From Abelmoschus esculentus (taxonomy: Eukaryota; Streptophyta; Magnoliopsida; Malvales; Malvaceae), in NCBI GenBank assembly GCA_035048815.1, contig JAUCBN010000025.1, forward strand, positions 9,324,501 to 9,388,500: 64,000 bases of DNA, in the 5' to 3' direction. This document shows positions 48,399 through 59,800 of this stretch, piece by piece. The translations under genes were made by a program, and so were the position numbers. The notes beneath the pieces are model-generated. The model saw only the letters and a program-made list of their open reading frames with translations, ran no database searches and was not told the DNA's origin. Position 1 is the first letter of the stretch; every line of letters starts with the position of its first letter.

Positions 48399-50177
48399 TC
48401 ACAAACTATAATCCTGTAAACTTGACCTAAAACTTGCACAAATATCATGACATTTTTCTACAACTACTGCTATTATGAAAATACAAATGTAGTAGAGAAT
48501 GATACCTCCCCCAAACTTGAGGCAAGCATTGTCCTCAATGCAACTAAAAAAAACTAAGTAAAATGCCATGCAATGAAATGCAATGCAATGTAATTTACCT
48601 TGGCTAAGCTGGTGGTGTGGTGGCGTGGTGGCAATTCGGCGCAATGTTCGGTGCTTCACTAGGGGTTGACTGTCCTCAGGATCAGACTCGTCATCTGCTC
48701 CCCGTCTTTTAGGCGTCTCAGCAGTAGCAGGTGGTGTGGATTGTCTCCCAGCCGACATCTTGAGTCGACGTTTGGATTTCTTCCTCTTGGGAGAGGGCAT
48801 TGGTGATTCTTCTTGTGGGGCTGCTGGCTGGGGTTTTTCTTGTTGCATTGGCTGGGCTGGCGGTTCTTCAAACAACGAAGATATAAAACTGGCATCATGT
48901 TCCTTGGCAGCAGAAGGGTCAATAGGGTCTGGTTGGTCGAGTGACTGGGCTTGCTCTTCTGAAAATTTCGCGACATTTTTAGGAGTTTGTTCTCGTGTAG
49001 GTGATTGGGCTTCTTGAGCATGTTCCTCAGGTTTCGGTTCCAGGGGTCTAGCCTCCTCAGACGGTTCAGCTGGTGATGGTACCTAATTTAGATAAGGTGA
49101 AGCTGGTCTAGTTGGAGTTGGGGCAGCTGTAAATGCCGAGGCATTTCCTGATGCAACGGGCAGTATGGACTCTAGGAACACAGGAAACTCTTGATCTAGT
49201 GGAGGAAGCAACTCTGCCAAGTAGGCTTTGATGACCTCGTCCTTCTTCTTGGCATAGAGGAAAATTTCCTTTAAGTCCTTGGACAAGTCATCCACTTTTG
49301 CCATGGCATTTTTGGATGTCAACAATGTATCATGTTTTTCCATCAGGCCTTTTCCTTTAGCCGAGGCGACATGGGATGCCTCCAGCTGCTCTTCTATGTT
49401 ACCCATAAGTGCATTCACTTTTTCAACAGACAATCCTTTTATTCCTTCCACTATTTCATCAAAATCATATCCGGGAACATTTTTCTTCCGACATATTGTA
49501 GTGATTAGGTTAGGAAATATGAGGGGGCTCTTAGGTCGTTTCCAACAAGTATGTGTCTCTTGCACAATAATTCTCCCTATGTCTATTGGGCAGTAAAAGA
49601 GAATAGAATGCAGCAACATAAGTCGAGGTAAACTCACAGTCGTGTGATTAGAAGTGGGCATCAACTTGTATCATAGGAAGTGGTTCCACAACCGGGCGTT
49701 GGGAAGCAAGTTCTCTCGGTTCACCATTCGTCTTGAAGTTTGCTGGACATTCCAATCGGTCTCGGGCAGACATACATCCTACTTCACACCCTGATATGTC
49801 TCATAATCAGCCTCTTCCTCTTTCTTAGCTTGTCTATCCACCTCTTGGGGGATTTTGAAGAAGCGATTGATAGTCGTGTTTGTGAATTGAATGTTTTTGC
49901 CCCGGACATATACGGATTTCTAGTTTGGGTTGAAAATATTGGCGTAGAACTCATGCACTATTGTGGCGTTGACAGAGCCTGGATGGGCGGCAAAGTTCTC
50001 CCAATGGTGGCGCGCCACCACATCCGTCACCTCTGGTCGTAACTCATCGGAAAGAATTAAGCCAAGTTCAAAGAAAACTCTTCGATTTTTAAGAGTTTTA
50101 AATCTCTCTTCCGCTAGCTCGTTGACAAAAATGGCAGGAGGTTGTTGTACAGCTCCCGGCGGTCTGGTTCTTACCAT
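48399..50177 (-). pseudogene. Env-position ORF of the family B element (Transposase_32-type, nonsense-interrupted)
   Basis: One minus-strand frame of about 590 codons from the ATG at 50177 (MVRTRPPGAVQ). It shows RHHWENFAAHPG, ATIVHEFYAN, VYVRGK and TINRFF, the order seen in the plant transposon-protein family, then a coiled-coil-like acidic/lysine segment and a long proline/glutamine/serine-rich basic tail (PKRKKSKRRLK). Stops interrupt at about 49920, 49778, 49676 and 49083, but I find no frameshift. The true C-terminus is unclear: the open frame runs through a polypurine-like module at 48501-48520. It is diverged from the family A protein at 44541. Confidence 0.75.
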
Positions 50178-50662
50178 TTTAATGTTGAAAGGGAGAAGAA
50201 AAGGTAAGAAAGCTTGAAACTTTTCTTTAATGGAGGGGGGGTTCTTAGCTATGGAGAGGAAAGATAAATAAGAAGGTGGGTAAAGTTAAAAATAATAAAG
50301 GTGAGACCTTTATTATTTTAGTGGGAGGTAGGGTAGAAAACGTGTGGAGGGGGTTGATTGGGTGTGGGAATAAAGGTGTGAATTTTAATAGGAGAGAGAG
50401 GGTTGGATTTTGAAATTCAAAATAAATCAATAAAGACTCCCCCTTTCTTTTGTCTTTTTGCCGCCCAATAATTCAAGGTAGGGTTCCTACTTCTCTCCTT
50501 ATTTTTCCTTCAGCCTTCAGCCTCCAAGGGTGTATAATAACCTAAAAAGAAAATAAAAGAAAGGATTAAAAAGGTTAAGCATATTAAAGCAAATAAAACA
50601 AACTTAAAGATTATTTATTTATGAACAGGAGTAAACTGAAAATGCCATGACATTTCAGCATG
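50178..50662 (-). other. Spacer between pol and the env-position ORF of the family B element
   Basis: About 485 bp with no gene seen. It is pyrimidine-rich on the minus strand just upstream of the ORF start, like a 5' untranslated leader. Confidence 0.5.
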
Positions 50663-51361
50663 TCAGGCATCTACAAGATACACGGTAGGTTTATCCCGCA
50701 TCACGTGGGCTCCAGTGTAGATCTTCAGACGCTGGCCATTAACTTTGAAAATTGTCCCATTTTCCAGATTCTTGATATCTACAACTCCTTGGGGATATCT
50801 ACAACTCCTTGATATCAAATGGCCCTGACCACCTCGATTTAAGCTTCCCAGGAAAAAGCTTCAGCCTTGAGTTGAATAGGAGCAATTGTTGTCCCGCATG
50901 AAAATGTCGTGGCAAAATCGCTTGATCATGCCATCGCTTGGTTCGCTCCTTGTAGAGTTTAGAATTCTCATAAGCTTGGGTCCTGAATTCCTCCATCTCA
51001 TTCAACTCTAGTAGTCTTCTTTCACCAGCTAAATCGGCATCAAAGTTGAGCTTCTTGATTACCCAATAGGCCTTATACTGTAGCTCGACCGGGAGGTGAC
51101 ATGCTTTGCCATAGACTAGCTTAAATGGAGACATTCCTAGGGGGTTTTGAAAGCTGTTCGGTATGCCCATAATGCTTCATCAAGATTAGGTGACCAATCT
51201 TTCGTTCTCAAATTCACCACTTTTTCCAAGATTTGCTTGATTTCACGATTGGAAACCTTAGCTTGCCCATTGGTTTGGGGATGATATGTCGTGGCAATTT
51301 TCTGTCGCACCCCTTATCTTTGCCATGCCTTGGCAATTAACTTGTTGTCAAAGTGGGTGCC
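50663..51361 (-). pseudogene. pol: Integrase C-terminal half and pol end of the family B element
   Basis: The fragment opens inside the integrase core (GTHFDNKLI), then TYHPQTNGQA, ALWAYRTAFKTP, the FGKACHLPVE-type segment, and the C-terminal domain with LKLFPGKLKSRWSGPF, ending after VNGQRLK. The catalytic glutamate expected after NGQA is a lysine here (codon at 51257-51259). There is a stop near 51316, a one-base frameshift near 51135 and a 20-bp-scale tandem duplication at about 50773-50815 that adds stops. It ends abruptly at satellite on its 5' side. Confidence 0.85.
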
Positions 51362-51362
51362 T

Positions 51363-54300
51363 TTTGAGATTAAGTTGTATAATTCGGTTCAAAAGCCCAT
51401 AATTGAAAATTTGAAAGAATAAAATTTGATTTAATATCATTTTCAATCGTTTTGCAAAGTTTAGAACGTGCATGTCAAAAGAGGCTTTATAGTGAAATCG
51501 TTCGAATTTTAACCGAGTAAAAAGCAAAAAATTTGAGATTAAGATGTATAATTAGGTTCAAAATCCCATAATTAAGAATTTGAAACCATAAAATTTGATT
51601 TAATATCAATTTCGATCGTTTTGTAGTGTTCAGAGCGTGCATTTCTAAATAGTCTTTATAGCAAACCTGTTTGAATTTTAACCGAGTAAAAAACTAAAAA
51701 TTTGAGATTAAGCTGTATAAATAGGTTCACTAGCCAATAACTAACTATTTGAACTAATAAAATTTGATTTAATGTCATTTTCGATCGTTTTGTAGGGTTC
51801 AGAGCGTGCTTTTATAAATGGGATTTATAGTGAACCCGTTCGAATTTTAACAGAGTAAAAAACTCAAATTCTGAGATTAATCTATATAATTAGGTTCAAA
51901 ATCACATAATTAACTATTTGAAACCATAAAATTTGATTTAATATCATTTTCGATCATTTTGTAGGGTTTAGAGCGTGCTTTTCTAAATGGGTTTTGTAGT
52001 GAACTTGTTCGAATTTTAACCTAGCAAAAAAGCTTAAATTTTGAGATTAAGTTGTATAATTAGGTTCAAAAGCCCATAATTAACTATTTGAAACAATAAA
52101 ATTTGATTCAATATCATTTTCGATCGTTTTGTAAGGTTTAGAGCATGCATGTCAAAATAGGCTTTATAGTGAAACCGTTCGAATTTTAACCGAGTAAAAA
52201 GCTCAAAATTTGAGATTAAGTTGTATAATTAGTTTCAAAAGCCGATAATTAACAATTTGAAACCAAAAAATTTTATTTAATATCATTTTCGATTGTTTTG
52301 TAAGATTTAGAGTGTGCATTTCTAAATGGTCTTTATAGCGAACCCGTTTGAATTTTAACCTAGTAAAAATCTCAAATTTTGAGATTAAGTTGTATAATTA
52401 GGTTCAAAAGTCAATAATTAACTATTTAAAGTCATAAAATTTGATTTAATGTCATTTTCGATCATTTTGTAAGGTTCAGAGTATGCTTTTCTAAATGGGT
52501 TTTATAGTGATCTCGTTCAAATTTTAACCGAGTAAAAAGCTCAAAATTGAGATTAAGCTGTATAATTAGGTTCAAAAGCCCTTAAATAACAATTTGAAAC
52601 CATAAAATTTGATTTAATATCATTTTCGATCGATTTGTACGGTTCAGAGCGTGCATTTCTAAATGGTCTTTCTAGCGAATCCGTTCGAATTTTAATCGAG
52701 TAAAAACCTCAAATTTTGAGATTAATTTGTAAAATTAGTTTCAAAAGCTCATAATTACCTATTTGAACCGATAAAATTTGATTTAATATCATTTTCGATC
52801 ATTTTGTAGGATTTTTAGAGTGTGCATATCTAAAGGGTTTTTTAGTGAACCCGTTCGAATTTTAACAGAGTAAAATGTTCAAAGTTTGAGATTATTTGTA
52901 TAATTAGGTTCAAAAGCCCATAATTAACTATTTGAACCCATAAAATTTGATTTAATAACATTTTCGATCGTTTTGTAGGGTTTAGAGCGTGCATGTTTAA
53001 ACAGCGTTTATAGTGAACCTGTTCGAATTTTAAACGAGTAAAAAGCTCAAAATTTAAGATTAAGCTTATAATTAGGTTTAGAAGCCCATAATTAACTATT
53101 TGAACACACAAAATTTGATTTAATATCATTTTCGATCGTTTTGTAGGGTTTAGAGGGTGTATGTCTAAAGAGGCTTTATAGTGAACCCGTTGGAATTTTA
53201 ATTGAGTAAAAAGCTCAAATTTTAAGATTAAGCTGTATAATTAGGTTCAAAAGCATATAATTGACTACTTCAACCCATAAAACTTGATTTAATATCATTT
53301 TCGATCATTTTGTAGGGTTTAGAGTGTGCATGTCTAAACGGGGTTATATTGAACCCGTTCGTATTTTAATAGAGTAAAAAGCTCAAAATTTAAGATTAAG
53401 CCGTATAATTAGATTCAGAAGCCCATAATTAAATATTTGAACCCATAAAATTTGATTTAATATCATTTTCGATCGTTTTGTAGGGTTTTGAGGGTACATG
53501 TCTAAAGGGGCTTTATAGTGAACCTGTTCGAATTTTAACTGAGTAAAAAGCTCAAAATTTAAGATTAAGCTGTATAATTAGGTTCAAAAGCCCATAATTA
53601 ACTATTTGAACCCATAAAATTTGATTTAATATCATTTTCGATCGTTTTGTAGGGTTTAGAGCGTGCATGTCGAAACTAGGTTTATAGTTAACCCGTTCGA
53701 ATTTTAACCGAGTAAAAAGCTCAAAAATTGAGATTAAGCTATATAATTAGGTTCAGAAGCCCATAATTAACTATTTCAACCCATAAAATTTGATTTAATA
53801 TCAGTTTTGTTCGTTTTGTCAGGTTTAGAGCGTGCATGTCTAAAGGGTTTATAGTGAACCCGTTCGAATTTTAACCAAGTAAAAAGCTCAAAATTTGAGA
53901 TTAAGCTGTATAATTAGGTTCAAAAGCCCATAATTAACTATTTGAATCCATAAAATTTGATTTAATATCATTCCTTATCATTTTGTAAGGTTCAGAGCAT
54001 GCTTGTCTAAATGGGCATTATAGTGAACCCATTCAAATTTTAACCGATTAAAAAGCTCAAAATTTTATATTAAGTTGTATAATTAGGTTCAAAAGCCCAT
54101 AATTAACTATTTGAACCCATAAAATTTGATTTAATAACATTTTCGATCGTTTTGTAGGTTTTAGAGCGTGAATGTCTTATCGGTATTTATAGTGAACCCG
54201 TTCAAATTTTGAAGGAATAAAAAACTCAAAATTTGAGATTAAGCTGTATAAAGTGGGTGCCTGTCTAAACGAGCATTATAGTGAACCCGTTCGAATTTTA

Positions 54301-55573
54301 GCCGAGTAAAAAGCTCAAAATTTTAGAATAAGCTATATAATTAGGTTCAAAAGCACATAATTAACTATTTCAATGCATAAAATTTGATTTAATATCATTT
54401 TTAATCGTTTTGTAGGGTTTAGAGCGTTCATGTCTAAACGGGGTTATATTGAACCCGTTCCAATTTTAACCGAGTAAAAAGCTAAAAATATTGAAATTAA
54501 GCTGTATAATTAGGTTCATAAGCCCATAATTAATTATTTGAACCCATAAAATTTGATTTAATATCATTTTTGATCGCTTTGTAGGATTTAGAGGGTTCAT
54601 GTCTAAAGGGGCTTTATAGTGAACACGTTCGAATTTTAACCGAGTAAAAAGCTCAAAATTTGAGATTAAGCAATATAATTAGGTTCAAAAGCACATAATT
54701 AACTATTTCAACCCATAAAATTTGATTTAATATCATTTTCGATCTTTTTGTAGGGTTTAGAGCGTGCATGTCTAAACGGGGTTATATAGAACCCGTACGA
54801 ATTTTAACCTAGTAGAAAGCTCAAATTTTGAGATTAAGCTGTATAATTAGGTTCAAAAGCCCATAATTAACTATTTGAACCCATAAAATTTTATTTAATA
54901 TCATTTTCGATAGTTTTGTAGGGTTTATAGGGTGCATGTTTAAACAGGCTTTACGTGAACCCGTTCGAATTTTAATCTAGTAAAGAGCACAAAATTCAAG
55001 ATTAAGTTGTATAATTAGGTTCAGAAGCCCAAAATTAACTATTTGAACCCATAAATTTTGATTTAATAACATTTTCGATCGTTTTGTAGGGTTTAGAGCG
55101 TGCATGTCTAAACTGGTTTATAGTGAACCCGTTCGAATTTTAACATAGTTAAAAGCATAAAAATTGAGATTAAGCTTTATAATTAGGTTCAAAAGCCCAT
55201 AATTAACTATTTCAACCCATAAAATTTGAATTAATATCATTTTTGATCGTTTTGTCTGGTTTAGAGCGTGCATGTCTATAGGGGTTTATAGTGAACCAGT
55301 TCAAATTTTAACCGAGTAAAAAGCTCAAAATTTGAGATTAAGCTGTATAATTAGGTTCAAAAGCTCATAATTAACTATTTGAACCTATAAAATTTAATTT
55401 AATATCATTTTTGATCATTTTGTAGGATTTTTAGAGCGTGCATATCTAAATGGATTTATAGTGAACCCGTTCTAGTTTTAATAGAGTAAAAAGCTTAAAA
55501 TTTTAGATTATTTGTATAATTAGGTTCAGAAGCCCATAATTAACTATTTGAACCCAGAAAATTTGATTTAATA
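51363..55573 (+). repeat. Satellite, block 6 (more uniform, monomeric)
   Basis: About 25 monomers. After the first few units nearly all share one form ('gcatgtctaaa...ggctttatagtgaacccg' with 'actatttgaacccataaaatttg') rather than alternating A and B. A truncated monomer lies at about 54250. The right end joins a truncated LTR through a shared TAATAT. Confidence 0.9.
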
Positions 55574-56770
55574 TTTACAGAAAAGGCAAGTTTTACTGCA
55601 TTTTTATATCTGTGCATGAGAACTAGTGTCGCGGCAGTAACATGGCCGAGGCAGGACCTGATGCCGAGGCAGCAGCTGAGAGCCAGGAAGTAAGACTGTA
55701 GGCGATTGGAATAGAAAAATCCAAGGGACGTGTCTGGACATAAAGCACATGGATTGGAGCTGGTTAGGAGGAGGAAAAGCCCAAGACAAGGCCACGCGAG
55801 AAAGCCTCTTAGTTAAATTAAACATGGAAATATTTTAATTATGTACATGACTTGTTCCCTACTCCAAGTTGTATTCTACTTAGGAAAGGTTTGCCCTAGG
55901 TCAAACCTATATAAGACCTAGCCGTCCAATGTATTAGATATACCTAGAGAGAGAGTCGATTCATATATTCTTTGTTTTCTTTCTCTCAAACTATGTTCTA
56001 AGCTTTCTTAGGGTTTAGGTGAAGATTGTTTAGTATCTGTGAGAGGGGATTGTACTTTGTCTTTGTTTCAATGCAATAAAACTATCAAGGTTTGCTTATC
56101 CTTTGTTATTCTTTGTTCTTGCATTCAACCTCGGGAGAGAAGTTTGTGAGTAATACATTTATCTAGACTCGGGAGAGTTAGATTCAAGAAACGGGTAAGT
56201 ACGGTGTTTCAATCGCGAAATACTAACTCGGCCTAGGGATAGGTTAAGAGTTTCAACGGCTAAAAGAAGTGTGAGATTGGTTGGTGAGTATAATTGATTC
56301 ACGCCGGGAGGTATCATCAAGGACTAGTCATCAACAGTACTTCGACTTAGGGATAAGCGGAGTCATTCAAGGACACTTTGCCGAACTTTGGTAAAGTCCA
56401 CCCACGAGCAAGGGATTGTCGTGGCGGACAGTATTGTCGCTGCCAAGGCAGTAATCTGCAGTGCTGTCGAAGCAGTGATATACGATTGCATTGGGCAGAG
56501 ACAAGTCAATCAAATCCATAATACAATGCAACTTGATCCTGACCTCTCTCTCTATTTATCAAATCTCTTTATTTTACTTAGTTGTTTTATTTCAGTTAAT
56601 CCAAACCCAAATCACTTGTGTTTTATTTTATTTCTTTCTATAGAACAAGAAGACGAAGAAGACATATTGAGTATACCAATCCCTGTGGAGACGATAATCC
56701 TATAAATACTTATCACTTATTACTTTCGATGTGTCCACTTGCACTAAACGCGCACTTTTGACACGCGACA
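55571..56770 (+). mobile_element. 5'-truncated 5' LTR of the right-hand family A element
   Basis: It matches 40182-41382 and ends CACGCGACA. TATATAA is at 55908-55914 and AATAAA at 56075-56080. It lacks about 123 bp at the start. The breakpoint falls within TAATAT, shared with the satellite. Confidence 0.9.
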
Positions 56771-56776
56771 AGTTTT

Positions 56777-56796
56777 TGGCGCCGTTGTTGGGGATT
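56777..56796 (+). other. Primer binding site, tRNA-Asp type
   Basis: TGGCGCCGTTGTTGGGGATT, two bases from the standard Athila site complementary to tRNA-Asp. It lies seven bases after the LTR end. Confidence 0.85.
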
Positions 56797-56867
56797 GGCA
56801 ACTAAATTTTGTTTTCTTAATTTTCTTGTTTATTTTTATTTTTATTTTACTTTGTTTTTTTTTGTGT

Positions 56868-59800
56868 ATGACCAAGGCCAACCCAACCAACCCATTGTAC
56901 GAGTTAGATCCAGAGATTGTACGAACAAGGCAAAGGTTGAGGAGACAAATCCAAGAAACTATGGCAGATCACCCGGCAGGACAAAACTTACCTGCCGGCA
57001 ATGGAGGTCTACCGCCGCCACCAAGGCCGCGGCAGCTCACTGTCAGAGACTTCCTGGAAGAGGATTTAAATGGATTAAACCCAAGAGTCGTTACACCGGA
57101 GATAGAAGCAACCCACTTTGAACTGAAACCTGTCTTGTTCAATATGCTTAACACTATTGGACAGTTTGGTGGGTTTGTAACTGAAGATGCAAGGCAGCAT
57201 CTCAAGTCCTTCATGGAGATATGCAATTCCTTCAAAATCCAAGGAGTCCATGAAGATGTCTTGAGATTAAAGTTATTCCCCTATTCACTGAGGGATAGGG
57301 CGAAAGCTTGGTTAAATAGCATTCCAGCAGGATCTATTGGATCTTGGAGTGAACTCTGTCGTGATTTTATTAAACACTTTAATCCTACAAATTTATATGA
57401 TAGAATTCGTAATGAAATCTCTTCTTTTCGACAGGTAGATGACGAACCTATGTACGAGGCATGGGAGCGCTACAGGGAGTTATTGCACAAGTGTCCTTTG
57501 CATGGATTTCCCCTATGGACACAAGTGACCATGTTCTATAATGTCACGAATGCCCCGATATGGATGATGTTAGATGCCTCGGCAAACGGAACACTCCTTG
57601 ATAAAGCACCTGAGGAAGCTATTGAGATACTGAACAAACTCGCAAAGAACGATTTTCAATTTCCTACATCGAGGCGAGGAGGAGTAAGACGCCAAGCCAC
57701 GGTGAATGAGTTAGACACATCAAATTCAGTGGCAGCACAATTGGCCTCTCTTACAAAGATGGTGCAAAATTTGCAACTACAACAAAATACCCGTGAGGTT
57801 AAGGTGATTGATTCTGTTTGTGATTTATGTGGAGGTAACCACAATTCCTCTGATTGTATGAATCAAGAAACCGATATGTATGTTGGAAACTATAACCAAA
57901 CCAATATAATGTCCAACACATACAATCCCTCATGGAAGAGGCATCCAAAACTGTCATGGAGCAATCCTAACAATGCCTTAAACCCAACCACCCAACCCTC
58001 AGGATTCCAGCAACCAATGCAACATCTGCCGCCGCCGCCGGTCCAGCAGCCAATGCCGCAACAGCAGATGCAGCAGCAATCGGTATATTCGTTGGAGAAC
58101 ACTCTCAAAGCCTTCATGATGAAAATAGAGTCATACATGGCAGAGAACAGTAATTTCATCAAAAGGACAGATGCTTTCATGAATAGAACTAAGATGAGGT
58201 TGCAGAATCAAGAAGCAGCTATCAAAACGCTAGAAACCTAGGTTGGGCAGTTTGCTCAAAACATAAACACTAGACCACAAGGAGGACTACCTAGAAATAC
58301 TGAAGTTGCTAAGGTAATGGGCCATGAACAGTGTAAAGCAATCACTACTAGGAGTGGTCTACAGTTGAAGGAAAAGATTCCAGCAAGCCAAATTCCATTA
58401 ACAAACCCAGCAAAAGAGGAGGCTGAGCAAACTGATCCTAATAACACTTCCCCGGTAGAAAGCACTGCAGCTCCTGAACAGCCTGCCGAGACAGCAACAA
58501 CCCCAGTTGTGCCAGGTATTAAATTCCAAACTAAAGAAACCCTGGACGAGATGACACCACCACCACCTTTCCCACAAAGATTGAAAAAGCAAAAACAGGA
58601 CCAGCAATTCAAGAAATTCCTTGATATTTTAAAGCAAGTCCACATTAACATACCATTCGTAGAGGCAATTGAACAAATGCCTAATTATGCCAAGTTCTTA
58701 AAAGACATGGTGTCTAAGAGAAAATGAATAGGTGAGATCGAAATAGTGGCTACTACCGAGGGATGCATGGCAATGCTACATAATCGCATGCCACCAAAAT
58801 TGAAGGATCCTGGCTGCTTTATCATACCTTGTGCGATAGGTAAAAACTATGAAGGTAAGGCCCTATACGACCTTGGAGCAAGCATCAATCTAATGCCCAA
58901 ATCTGTCTTCCAAAAGCTTAGAATAGGAAGGGCAAAACCTACAACAGTTATGCTCCAACTAGCGGATCGATCATATGTGCAACCCGAAGGTAAAATCGAG
59001 GACATACTGGTAAGAGTCGATAAATTTATTTTTCCTGTTGGTTTTTTTGTCCTTGATTGTGAAGTAGATGAAAATGCACCGAACATCTTGGGGAGACCTT
59101 TCCTTGCAACTGGACGCACCTTAATCGATGTGGAAAAAGGAGATTTGACAATGAGAATTAATGATCAACAAGTCAAACTAAATGTGTTTCAAATGATGAA
59201 AAGGCATGATGAGCCGGAAGAAGAATGTCAGATGCTGCATGATACAGATGAAGATCGTATAATACCTTGTCTCAGCAACCAATGCCTCGGCAGTGATCTT
59301 CATGACACATCACATGTATGCCTCGGCAGTGATACGGATGACTGCTACGGCAGTACTTTGAACAATGTTGAAACAACAGAGAATGAGGAAGCTAACTTGA
59401 CAGCACATCTTCCAGGTAAGTACTTCGAACCATTAAATTATACAGGTAAGAATGAACAATTTGTAAGTAAAGAACCACTGGTCACAGAATTAAAACCCTT
59501 ACCGGAAAAACTAAAATATGCTTATTTGGGAGACAACCACACGATGCCTGTAATTATTTCTTCTAAGTTGCTGCCAGAACAGGAACAAACCCTAATAGCG
59601 ATGCTGCGGTAGCACAAAAAGGCAATTGGGTGGTCAATTAATGATTTAAAGGCAATAAGCCCAGCGGTATGCATGCATAAAATTCTTTTAGAGGAAGACC
59701 AAAAGCCCACTGTTGAAGCTCAGAGGAGACTTAACCACGCTATGAAAGAGGTAGTACGTAAGGAAATAATCAAGTGGCTTGATGTAGGAATTATCTATCC

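Larger units (their letters stand above)
37504..51361 (-). mobile_element. Minus-strand Athila-type family B element, 5'-truncated, interrupted by a nested family A element
   Basis: Reading right to left: the C-terminal half of integrase and pol end (51361-50663), an env-position ORF (50177-48399), 3' untranslated sequence split by the nested element (40059-48351), a polypurine tract (39363-39352) and a 3' LTR (39351-37504). The 5' LTR, gag, protease, RT and most of integrase are missing. The right junction to satellite at 51361/51362 is abrupt. No matching target duplication exists, as expected when one end is lost. Confidence 0.85.
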
